A stretch of DNA of 64,000 nucleotides, taken from contig CAMKEI010000004.1 of the NCBI GenBank assembly GCA_946411525.1, forward strand, positions 28,446-92,445. Reading direction: 5' to 3'. How positions within the stretch are numbered: the first letter of the stretch is position 1; each line of letters opens with the position of its first letter. A model generated the notes under the pieces. It had not been told where the DNA came from, searched no databases, and saw only the letters and a program-made list of their open reading frames with translations. Source of the stretch: an uncultured Clostridia bacterium. GTDB lineage: Bacteria; Bacillota; Clostridia; Christensenellales; Aristaeellaceae. Shown here piece by piece: positions 47,739 through 56,103 of this stretch. A program made the position numbers and the translations under genes.

Positions 47739-50360
47739 TTACACCCATTCCTTGTTGATCCGAATATAGACAACCTTCATAATCTGGGCGAGGATCGTAT
47801 AGACAATCATCAACCCGGCCATCCAGGCAAGGAAAGCAATGGGCATGACCGGCATGCTGAAGAAGAGCGCCAGACCGGTGAAGCCGATCAGCAGGGTAAC
47901 GATGCAGACAGCCAACGTTGAAAGTGTAAGCTGCCTGGACGCACGATCCTGGATAAAGGGGACCTTCGGCGTACGGATGGTATGAATCACCATGGTCTGG
48001 GATATGACGCCGAACATGAACCAGCCGCACTGGAAGTAGCCGGCAAGCGGCTCGCTGTTAAACTTGAACACGAACCAGAGGACCAGGAAGCACAGTACGT
48101 CCAGGACGGTACTGAGCAGGCCAAAGAAGATCATAAACTTCTTGATGCCGGGAATGTCCCAGCGCTTCGGTTTTTCAATGTAGACGTCTTCAACATGGTC
48201 AAAAGGCATACCCAGCTGGGCAAAGTCATTCAGAAGATTCTGGACGAGGATATGAATCGGCAGCATCGGCAGGAAAGGCAGGAAGATACTGGCGATCAGA
48301 ACGGAGAACATATTGCCGAAGTTGCCGCTGACGGTCATCTTGAGATATTTGGACATGTTTGCGAAGGTACGGCGGCCTTCAATGACACCCTCTTCAAGTA
48401 CCTGCAGGTCTTTCTCCAACAGGATGATATCCGCCACTTCCTTGGCGATATCCACAGCGGTATCCACGGAGATACCGACATCCGCCTGTTTGAGCGGCAG
48501 GCTGTCGTTGATGCCGTCACCCATATAACCGACAATGTGGCCGTTCGACTGGAACGCTTTGACGACCCGCTGTTTCTGATAAGGGGACAGCTTGGAGAAG
48601 ATATGGCACTTCTCACAGGCTTCCTTCAGCTGAGCATCATCCATCTCTTCCACTTTGGCGCCGGTCAGGGTATAGGACGTATCGATGCCCAGACGTCCGC
48701 AGATGGCGACGGCCACGCCTTCATTGTCGCCGGTGAGGACCACAGTACGCACACCGTTTTTCTGCAGCGCGGTGATGGCGGAGCCGGCGGAGGGCTTCGG
48801 CGGATCGAGGAAGCCGATGAAGCCGATCAGGACCATGTTGCTTTCGTCCTGTACGCCGAAGGTTTCCACATCATGCACTTCGTTCTTCTGGGCAACGGCG
48901 ATGACGCGGATGCCTTCCGCGTTGTTCTCGTCCGCGATCTTCTGGGCGTTGGCGATCAGTTCCGGCGTAATGGGTTTTACTTCGCCGTCAATCTCGATAA
49001 AGGAGCAGATCGAAAGGATTTCCTCGACGGCACCTTTTGTGATCAGCTGGCGCTTGCCGGTTTTGTCACGGAGCACCACACTCATACGGCGGCGACTGAA
49101 ATCGAAGGGGATCTCATCCTCACGGGTATATGCTTCCTTGAGATAAGACAGATCTTCTTTCTCCGCGCGGCTGATAATCGCCAGGTCCATCAGGTTCTTC
49201 AGGCCTGTCTGGAAATAGCTGTTGAGGAAGCCATGGCGGAGGATGCGTTTGTCCTCCCGGCCCAGCACATTCATGTATTTCTCAAGTACGATCTCATCCT
49301 GGGTCAGAGTCCCTGTTTTGTCCGTGCAGAACACGTCCATTTCACCGAAAGTCTGAATCGAGCTCAGGCGTTTGACAATGGTCTGCTTGCGGGACATGTT
49401 CACCGCGCCTTTGGCGAGGGAAGAGGTCATGATGACGGGGAGCATTTCCGGCATGATGCCGACGGCAATGGTTATGCCGAACATCAGGGACTGAAGCCAG
49501 TTCCCTTTGGTGATGAAGTTCGCGATAAAGATAATCGGTACCATGACAATCATGAAACTGATCAGGAGGCGGCTGATGGAGCTCAGGTTCTCTTCAAAGC
49601 TGCTCTTGTCCTTATAGGTATTCAGGCTCCTTGCCATGCTGCCGAAATAGGTGCTGTTTCCCGTGGCCAGGATAACAGCTTTCGCGCTGCCAGAAACGAC
49701 ATTGCTGCCCATGAAGCCGATGTTGTCCAGCTCATCTATGCTGCCGCCTTCACTGTCCGGACCGGCAAACTTTTCAACCGGGTTGCTTTCACCGGTCAGC
49801 TGAGACTGATCGATAAACAGGTCCTTGGATTCAATAAACCGAACATCGCCGGGGATCATATCCCCGGAAGCCAGTTTCACGATATCACCGGGCACGGCAT
49901 CCTCGATGTCGATTTCCATGGCGCTACCGTTGCGGATCACATCGATCCGGTTGGAGATCATTTTCTGCAGTTTCTGCGCGGCACTGTTGGATTTTTCGGA
50001 CTGAACGAAAGCGATGATACCGGAGATGATGATGACCAGGATCAGCATAATGAAAGTGGCCGGATTCGGCTGATCGGCCAGAATCACGTCTGTAATCAGC
50101 GTAACGACGGCAACAATCATCAGGACGATATTGAACGGATTGACTACTGCGTCCCTGATCCGGCTCAGCAGGCTGTTTTCATTGCTGACGTCAATGATGT
50201 TCTTTCCGTATTCCTCCAGCCGTTCAGCGGCTTCCACCTGATTCAGGCCGTCCGCCTCCGTCTGATATTTTACGAACAGCTGACTGTCATCGAGACGGCT
50301 GACATCGATCAGCTCCCGCTCCACTTCCCGTGCACGGCCGGCGTTTTTTGCTTCCGACAT
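47739..50360 (-). CDS. mgtA: Magnesium-translocating P-type ATPase
   Basis: DKTGTLTQDEIVLEKYM, VVLTGDNEGVAVAICGRLGID, GYMGDGINDSLPLKQADVGISVDTAVDIAKE. Confidence 0.93.
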   Translation of the reverse strand: MSEAKNAGRAREVERELIDVSRLDDSQLFVKYQTEADGLNQVEAAERLEEYGKNIIDVSNENSLLSRIRDAVVNPFNIVLMIVAVVTLITDVILADQPNPATFIMLILVIIISGIIAFVQSEKSNSAAQKLQKMISNRIDVIRNGSAMEIDIEDAVPGDIVKLASGDMIPGDVRFIESKDLFIDQSQLTGESNPVEKFAGPDSEGGSIDELDNIGFMGSNVVSGSAKAVILATGNSTYFGSMARSLNTYKDKSSFEENLSSISRLLISFMIVMVPIIFIANFITKGNWLQSLMFGITIAVGIMPEMLPVIMTSSLAKGAVNMSRKQTIVKRLSSIQTFGEMDVFCTDKTGTLTQDEIVLEKYMNVLGREDKRILRHGFLNSYFQTGLKNLMDLAIISRAEKEDLSYLKEAYTREDEIPFDFSRRRMSVVLRDKTGKRQLITKGAVEEILSICSFIEIDGEVKPITPELIANAQKIADENNAEGIRVIAVAQKNEVHDVETFGVQDESNMVLIGFIGFLDPPKPSAGSAITALQKNGVRTVVLTGDNEGVAVAICGRLGIDTSYTLTGAKVEEMDDAQLKEACEKCHIFSKLSPYQKQRVVKAFQSNGHIVGYMGDGINDSLPLKQADVGISVDTAVDIAKEVADIILLEKDLQVLEEGVIEGRRTFANMSKYLKMTVSGNFGNMFSVLIASIFLPFLPMLPIHILVQNLLNDFAQLGMPFDHVEDVYIEKPKRWDIPGIKKFMIFFGLLSTVLDVLCFLVLWFVFKFNSEPLAGYFQCGWFMFGVISQTMVIHTIRTPKVPFIQDRASRQLTLSTLAVCIVTLLIGFTGLALFFSMPVMPIAFLAWMAGLMIVYTILAQIMKVVYIRINKEWV

Positions 50361-50540
50361 TATTTGTTCCTCCGGGTAAAAAGATTTGCTTTTCATCTGA
50401 AAAAGTATATGACAAATCATCCTGGTGTCAAGGGAAGAAATAGGGAAACCGGGCCAGGGAACAGCCTTGTCCATTTCATATCGAATGTGTATAATATATT
50501 GAAAACAGTACGCAACTGAATACGAATCGGGGGACATTAT

Positions 50541-51419
50541 ATGAAAATGAACCGGAAGACCGGCAACGAAGGGATTTCACTGCATGTTGTGCATATCGCC
50601 ATGATTCTGTGCGCGGTAATCATCTCGCTGCTGCTGATCTTTTCCACCTATCAGTCATCAAATGTGTTCTCCGCGCTTTCCAGGGCAACCAGCAATTATA
50701 TTGTCCGGCAGTCGGCGGCTCACGACCTGATGGAAGCGTCTGATTATCTGACGGAGATGGCGCAGCGGTTTACCCTGGAAGGTGACACACAGTACCTGGA
50801 TAATTATTTTGAGGAAGCGTTCGTATCCAGACGACGGGAGGCATCCATCACCAGTATGTCGGAAAGCGAAGCGGAGGAAGCACTCGTGGCACAGCTGGAA
50901 AAAGCCATGGATGAGTCCACATCACTGATGTACCGCGAATACTACGCGATGAAGCTGGTAATCGAAGCAAAGGAGATCCGCAAGTATCCGGAAACCCTTC
51001 GGTCCATCGAACTGAAAGAAGAGGACAGTTTCCTTCCGGCAGATGAAAAGATGGAACTGGCGCAGGAAATGGTTCTTGGAACGGAGTATTACACTCGGAA
51101 AGAAATCATCCGCACGAATCTCAAATCCAGCCTGCAGACGCTTGACAAGCTGATGACCACCACCCGCCAGAATACGACAGCCGAACTGAACCGGGAACTG
51201 ACGATTATACGTGCGGTGATTATTGTACTGACGGCAATTATTCTCTTCCTGATCTGGCTTACTGCCAGACTCGGCACAATTCCGCTGATGGAGGCCAAGA
51301 AGCGGGCGGAGGCGGGCCAGCCGGTTCCTGTGACCGGTGCGAGGGAATTCCGGTATATGGCGAAGAGCTATAATAAAATGCATGAAAAACTGTACGGAGA
51401 CAAGGAGGGGAGTGAGTGA
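50541..51419 (+). CDS. Two-TM membrane sensor-like protein lacking an obvious output domain
   Basis: N-terminal TM, about 190 aa extracellular coiled-coil-like region, second TM ITAIILFLIWLTARLGTIPL, ends shortly after. Confidence 0.65.
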   Translation: MKMNRKTGNEGISLHVVHIAMILCAVIISLLLIFSTYQSSNVFSALSRATSNYIVRQSAAHDLMEASDYLTEMAQRFTLEGDTQYLDNYFEEAFVSRRREASITSMSESEAEEALVAQLEKAMDESTSLMYREYYAMKLVIEAKEIRKYPETLRSIELKEEDSFLPADEKMELAQEMVLGTEYYTRKEIIRTNLKSSLQTLDKLMTTTRQNTTAELNRELTIIRAVIIVLTAIILFLIWLTARLGTIPLMEAKKRAEAGQPVPVTGAREFRYMAKSYNKMHEKLYGDKEGSE

Positions 51420-52321
51420 GCCATCAGGAGGTGACATTGCACGCCAAAGACGGATACCAGCTTGCACTGAGGATTTACGGGACGGATAATCCAAAGGCCG
51501 TCGTGAAGTGTATCCATGGGATGGAGGAGTATCAGGACCGGTATCAGCCTTTCGCAGAGTATCTGCAGGCTGCCGGATATACGGTCGTGACAGCGGATCT
51601 GCGCGGGCATGGCAAAAACGCTCCTGTGCTGAGCCATATTGCCGACAGGGACGGCCATCTGCGGCTTCTCGAGGATGAAGAAACTGTTTTGAACATGATT
51701 CACGAACGCTGGGCGGGCATACCGGTCATTCTGTTCGCCCATTCCATGGGCACGATTATCGCGCGGGTGGTGCTGCAGAAACGGAGCAGGGAATTCAGCA
51801 AAGTGGTGCTTTCCGGCTATCCGAATCCCAACGGCGCCGCCGGCGCAGGGATCCTGCTGACAGGCCTGCTGTCTGCGATCAAAGGCGCAAACGGCTATTC
51901 AAAAACGGTGGACGGCATGGTTCTGGGGCCTTTTGCCAAGGCAGTACCAGACGCGAAAACGCCGCAGGACTGGCTATCAGTCAATTCCGAGAATGTGGAA
52001 CGCTACAGGGAGGATCCCCTGTGCGGCGCCCGGTTCACATTGGGAAGTTACAGCGCCCTGTTCAACCTGATCAGAATGATGGGTGAATCCGGAAAATACG
52101 AGCAAGTCCGGGAAGAACTGCCGATCCTCCTGATCTCCGGGAAGAACGATCCGTGTACCGGCGGGGAAAAGGGCCGGGCAGACTCGGAATCAGTGTTGCA
52201 CCGGGCTGGTTTCCGGAAGCTGGAAACCATTACGCTGGAAGGCATGCGCCATGAAATTCTGAACGAGACCGGCCGGGAGACAGTTTACACGCAAATCCTG
52301 GAATTTTTGGAAAAAGCATAA
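51416..52321 (+). CDS. Alpha/beta hydrolase (monoacylglycerol lipase-like)
   Basis: CIHGMEEYQDRYQPFAEYLQ, VTADLRGHGKN, LFAHSMGTIIARVVL; GTG start. Confidence 0.88.
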   Translation: MSHQEVTLHAKDGYQLALRIYGTDNPKAVVKCIHGMEEYQDRYQPFAEYLQAAGYTVVTADLRGHGKNAPVLSHIADRDGHLRLLEDEETVLNMIHERWAGIPVILFAHSMGTIIARVVLQKRSREFSKVVLSGYPNPNGAAGAGILLTGLLSAIKGANGYSKTVDGMVLGPFAKAVPDAKTPQDWLSVNSENVERYREDPLCGARFTLGSYSALFNLIRMMGESGKYEQVREELPILLISGKNDPCTGGEKGRADSESVLHRAGFRKLETITLEGMRHEILNETGRETVYTQILEFLEKA

Positions 52322-52334
52322 GGAGAGAGGAACC

Positions 52335-52862
52335 ATGAGCAAAAAACTCGAAGAGTATGTCGTAACCATTCCCAATTTTCCCGAACCCGGGATTATGTTC
52401 CGGGATATCACTTCCGTGATCCAGGATCCGGATGGCCTGAAGCTGGCAGTCGACGGGCTGGTAAACCTGCTCAGGAATACGGAATATGACCTGATCGTCG
52501 GACCGGAATCCAGAGGGTTTATATTCGGCGTGCCGGTGGCATACCTGCAGGGGAAAGGATTTGTTCCTGTCCGGAAAAAAGGCAAGCTGCCGCGCCGGAC
52601 CGTGAGCCAGAAATACGACCTGGAATACGGACAGGCGGAGATCGAAATGCATGTGGACGCGGTCAGGCCCGGACAGAAGGTGGTAATCGTGGATGACCTG
52701 ATCGCGACAGGCGGCAGCGCTGAAGCGGCTGCGAAACTGGTGGAACAGCTTGGCGGCCAGGTGGTAAAGATGATTTTCGTCATGGAGCTGGCAGGCCTGG
52801 AAGGCCGGAAGAAACTGGACAAGTACGATGTGGAATCCCTGATTGTCTATGAAGGAAAATGA
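52335..52862 (+). CDS. apt: Adenine phosphoribosyltransferase
   Basis: FPEPGIMFRDIT, GPESRGFIFG, VVIVDDLIATGGSAEAA. Confidence 0.96.
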   Translation: MSKKLEEYVVTIPNFPEPGIMFRDITSVIQDPDGLKLAVDGLVNLLRNTEYDLIVGPESRGFIFGVPVAYLQGKGFVPVRKKGKLPRRTVSQKYDLEYGQAEIEMHVDAVRPGQKVVIVDDLIATGGSAEAAAKLVEQLGGQVVKMIFVMELAGLEGRKKLDKYDVESLIVYEGK

Positions 52863-52867
52863 AGTCA

Positions 52868-52909
52868 AAAAACAGAAACCGCTGCCTGAAGGCAGCGGTT
52901 TCTGTTTTT
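52868..52909. terminator. Bidirectional terminator after apt
   Basis: Perfect AAAAACAGAAACCGCTGCC-TGAA-GGCAGCGGTTTCTGTTTTT. Confidence 0.9.
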
Positions 52910-52917
52910 GATCCGGA

Positions 52918-53370
52918 TCAGTGGCCGGCGTCAAAACGGATGGAACTGATGACAGAATCCACTGTCCGCTGGACAGACGGATCGTCCGCGGAATAAGTAA
53001 ATTCCATGGTAACGCTGTTGCCCCGGTCCATCCAGGTATAGGTGATATCTATCTTTCCGCCGGCTTCCGACCGGGTATAGAACATTCTCATTCCGTTGAC
53101 TGACTTATAGCCGGTTTCTGTTTCATTGCCGGTAAAAACCTCGGGGATCTCTTCAACTTCACCCTGGTAGGAAGCGTACGCCAGTACGGTCAGCTTCTCC
53201 CCGTGCCAGAAAAAGCAGAGCTCAGAATCATAATATTGAGGTTCTTCGACAAAGTGATCCGGCAGTTCCACGGAGAACCCGCCTACAGGGCATTCTGCTT
53301 TCTGGGCAATCGCGACAGAAAAAGACAATACCAAAACCATGATCAGCAGCATCCCAGCAAAACGTCTCAT
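52918..53370 (-). CDS. Secreted protein of unknown function
   Basis: Signal peptide MRRFAGMLLIMVLVLSFSVAIAQ; RBS AAGGAGG upstream. Confidence 0.7.
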   Translation of the reverse strand: MRRFAGMLLIMVLVLSFSVAIAQKAECPVGGFSVELPDHFVEEPQYYDSELCFFWHGEKLTVLAYASYQGEVEEIPEVFTGNETETGYKSVNGMRMFYTRSEAGGKIDITYTWMDRGNSVTMEFTYSADDPSVQRTVDSVISSIRFDAGH

Positions 53371-53520
53371 GGACAAACCTCCTTCGGGAGTATCCCAACA
53401 TATAACGCAGAATTGTTTGCTTTTCCTGCAAGCCTGAAGAAAAAACCTGCCGTATCCTTTGTACTGCAATTATTGTAGCACATTCAGAAAAGAAAACAAA
53501 ACTTTTTTTAGCGAAATACA

Positions 53521-53549
53521 TTGACAGACGAGGTATATATGTGTATGAT
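53521..53549 (+). promoter_or_regulatory. Promoter of padR-DUF4097 operon: TTGACA-N17-TATGAT
   Basis: Hexamers with 17 bp spacing; AAAGGAGG RBS follows. Confidence 0.7.
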
Positions 53550-53572
53550 ATAGCTCGAAAGGAGGGGTGACC

Positions 53573-53896
53573 ATGACTATTTCAGCAGATCTGCTGCGCG
53601 GATATACGGACACGATTATCATGCGGCAGCTGGCGGAAACGGACGGCTACGGCTACGGCATCAGCCGCGCGGTGGCGGAAAAGAGCGACGGGATGGTGCA
53701 GCTGAAGGAAGCAACGCTGTATACGGCCTTCCGGCGCATGGAAGAGAGCGGGTATATCAGCTCCTACTGGGGAGATGAATCGACAGGCGCCAGACGGAGG
53801 TACTACAGCCTGACGGAACCGGGCAGGGAAAAGCTCGCTGACGATAAGGAAGCCTGGGAAGAAACCAGGAGAGTAATGGATACATTATTGGGATAA
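53573..53896 (+). CDS. PadR family transcriptional regulator
   Basis: LRGYTDTIIMRQLAETDGYGYGISRAV...LKEATLYTAFRRMEESGYISSYW. Confidence 0.92.
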   Translation: MTISADLLRGYTDTIIMRQLAETDGYGYGISRAVAEKSDGMVQLKEATLYTAFRRMEESGYISSYWGDESTGARRRYYSLTEPGREKLADDKEAWEETRRVMDTLLG

Positions 53897-53910
53897 AGGG
53901 GGAAGGAAAA

Positions 53911-55026
53911 ATGAATCAGACAGTGAAGAGGATTGTGGACATCCTGTTTCAGGATGTGATTGAGAATGAGGAAACGAATGCGCTGCATGAAGAACTGATG
54001 AACAACTGCCAGGAGCATTTTCAGGACTTGATCGGCCGCGGACTGAGCGAGGACGAGGCGGTTGCTGAAGTGGTGGAAAGCCTGAAGGGAATGAAGGACG
54101 TAATCGGCCAGTATCCGAAAAAGACTTCCGGGCATTCTTCCTTTTCCGAATCCGGGGAATGTGACGAAGAAGCGTGTTTTGCTTTTACCGGCGCGGATAC
54201 GCTGAAGGCTGAAACGACAGACCAGGATATTCTCATCAGTCCTTCCGCGGACGGAGCGATCCATATCCGGTGTGACGATCCCGAAGGGGTGAAAGCCGAA
54301 CAGATCGGAAACGAAGTGCGTGTTACCGGCGGAAAGAAGAGCGACAAGGTATCCGCGTCCTTCCAGTTCCCTGAAGGAGAGGATATCAGCATCAGCGGCA
54401 TCCTGAACATGGTTGGCAAAGCGATCCGGAATGTCGCAACCACTTTCCAGGGCGGATCGCCGATTATCATCGAGGTCCCGGACGGACAGATGAAGGAGAT
54501 TGAACTGAACAGCCGCAGCGGAGACATAGAGTGCTGCTGTGCCATGGCCCGTAAGATGACGGTCCGTTCCACCAGCGGCAACGTAACACTGCAGCCTGAG
54601 ACTGAAAAGACCGCTGAAAAGCTGATGATCAGCACGGTCAGCGGGGACGCCGAGGTCCACGGTTCCGCACTGGAAGGAGAGGCCACCAGCATGAGCGGCG
54701 ACGTGACAGTGGACGGAGTTTTTGAAACGCTGGAAATGAAGAGCACAAGCGGAAGCATTGAATTCAACGGCTCTGTGATAAACGCCGCTGCCAGCACGAT
54801 CAGCGGGGACATCAGTGTAACTGTTGAAAACACGGCTGTGAAGCAGGTGACGGGGAAGAGCACAAGCGGCGACGTGGAGATCTACCTGCCGCACGGACTG
54901 CACAGCGTACATGCGGAATGTTCCACGGTCAGCGGCGACTGTCTTTCCAGGGTATCCGACGCCGGTATGGCGGCAACGGTTCAGATACGCGCAAAAAGCG
55001 TCAGCGGAGACGTCACAGTGCAGTAA
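53911..55026 (+). CDS. DUF4097 family beta-strand-repeat protein with N-terminal permease-associated-like helical region
   Basis: Repeated S(T/V)SGDV-type units: STVSGDAEV, SMSGDVTV, STSGSIEF, STISGDISV, STSGDVEI, STVSGDCL, SVSGDVTV. Confidence 0.8.
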   Translation: MNQTVKRIVDILFQDVIENEETNALHEELMNNCQEHFQDLIGRGLSEDEAVAEVVESLKGMKDVIGQYPKKTSGHSSFSESGECDEEACFAFTGADTLKAETTDQDILISPSADGAIHIRCDDPEGVKAEQIGNEVRVTGGKKSDKVSASFQFPEGEDISISGILNMVGKAIRNVATTFQGGSPIIIEVPDGQMKEIELNSRSGDIECCCAMARKMTVRSTSGNVTLQPETEKTAEKLMISTVSGDAEVHGSALEGEATSMSGDVTVDGVFETLEMKSTSGSIEFNGSVINAAASTISGDISVTVENTAVKQVTGKSTSGDVEIYLPHGLHSVHAECSTVSGDCLSRVSDAGMAATVQIRAKSVSGDVTVQ

Positions 55027-55045
55027 AAAAACATCACCAATATGC

Positions 55046-55084
55046 GGAATACCTGTTATAATAAATGACAGGTATTCCCTTTTT
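55046..55084 (+). terminator. Terminator downstream of the DUF4097 gene
   Basis: GGAATACCTGT-N11-ACAGGTATTCC followed by CTTTTTC. Confidence 0.75.
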
Positions 55085-55134
55085 CTTTTTGTGTGCGGAC
55101 AGCCGGCCAATCAGCCGGAAAGGGAGAGGACCCG

Positions 55135-56070
55135 ATGAAAAGGCAGTGTTTTTGTACGGTGGTGAGCCTGATTCTGGGCGCAGCCCTGCTTTTCTGTATG
55201 GTTTTCCCGACTGCCGCGGCTGAGTCATATTATGTGGAGAACGAATGGAATTACGTTGACGGAGCCATGGATGCCAGCCATGGGATTCCGGAAAACGCCA
55301 CGGGCGTCCTGGACCGGATCCGCCGCCAAGGCGTGCTCCGGGTGGCGACAGAACCGTATTTCGCTCCCTTTGAGTTTATCGATCCGGAGCAGCTGGATCC
55401 CCAGCGAAAATATGCCGGGGCAGATATGAAGCTGGCGGCACTGATCGCGGAACGGATGGGTGTAAAGCTTGAAATAGTCCCGTTGGAGTTTGCACAGGTG
55501 CTCCCGGCACTGACGGAAAACCAGTGCGACCTGACAATCTCGGCGATTTCCTTTACCCCGAACAGGGCTTCTTTATACACCATGTCCAAGGGGTATTACT
55601 TTCCCGAAACGACGGCGAGCACAGCCTTTATGATCCGGGAGGAGGACAGAGGCAGGATTACCTCCCTGGATGACCTGGCTGACAAAACCATCATCGTTAA
55701 GAGCTGTTCCCTGCAGGAAGCGCAGGCATCGAAGCATATCTTCCGCTATCGTGAATTCCGGCGGGTATCCTCAGTTCAGGCGGTATACGAGGCAGTGCGG
55801 AGGGGAAGAGCGGACGCAGGCGTTGTTGATATGGAAACAGCGTCCAATTATATCCGGAACAACACGGACGCCGGCCTGATGCTGGCGGAGAATGAAGATC
55901 TGTATTTCAAACTGGATGAAGCGTATCTGGGGCACCGGATCGTCGCCAAAAAGGGAGAACTGCAGCTGATATATTTCGTGAACGGCGTGATCAACGAGGT
56001 GCTTTCCGACGGATCGTATACTAAATGGATTGAGGAAGCGCAGGCTCGAGCCGCTGAACTGGGCTTCTGA
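55135..56070 (+). CDS. Amino-acid-type (SBP_bac_3) extracellular solute-binding protein
   Basis: Signal peptide; GVLRVATEPYFAPFEFIDPEQ...GADMKLAALIAERMGVKLEIVPLEFAQVLPALTENQCDLTISAISFTPNRA. Confidence 0.9.
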   Translation: MKRQCFCTVVSLILGAALLFCMVFPTAAAESYYVENEWNYVDGAMDASHGIPENATGVLDRIRRQGVLRVATEPYFAPFEFIDPEQLDPQRKYAGADMKLAALIAERMGVKLEIVPLEFAQVLPALTENQCDLTISAISFTPNRASLYTMSKGYYFPETTASTAFMIREEDRGRITSLDDLADKTIIVKSCSLQEAQASKHIFRYREFRRVSSVQAVYEAVRRGRADAGVVDMETASNYIRNNTDAGLMLAENEDLYFKLDEAYLGHRIVAKKGELQLIYFVNGVINEVLSDGSYTKWIEEAQARAAELGF

Positions 56071-56103
56071 CAGGAGAGCGGAAACGGGATAACACGGAGG
56101 GGG

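Noticed and set aside
47982-50519. 845-codon open frame on the + strand
   Set aside because: Exactly antisense to mgtA, with low-complexity His/Asp/Gly/Val-rich composition typical of the complement of a coding frame; no RBS or domain
50361-50540. Possible Mg2+ riboswitch (M-box) upstream of mgtA
   Set aside because: The short spacer lacks recognisable M-box conserved blocks, and the divergent gene's promoter occupies part of it
53803-55110. 435-aa minus strand ORF
   Set aside because: Antisense to the DUF4097 gene; repeat-derived open frame
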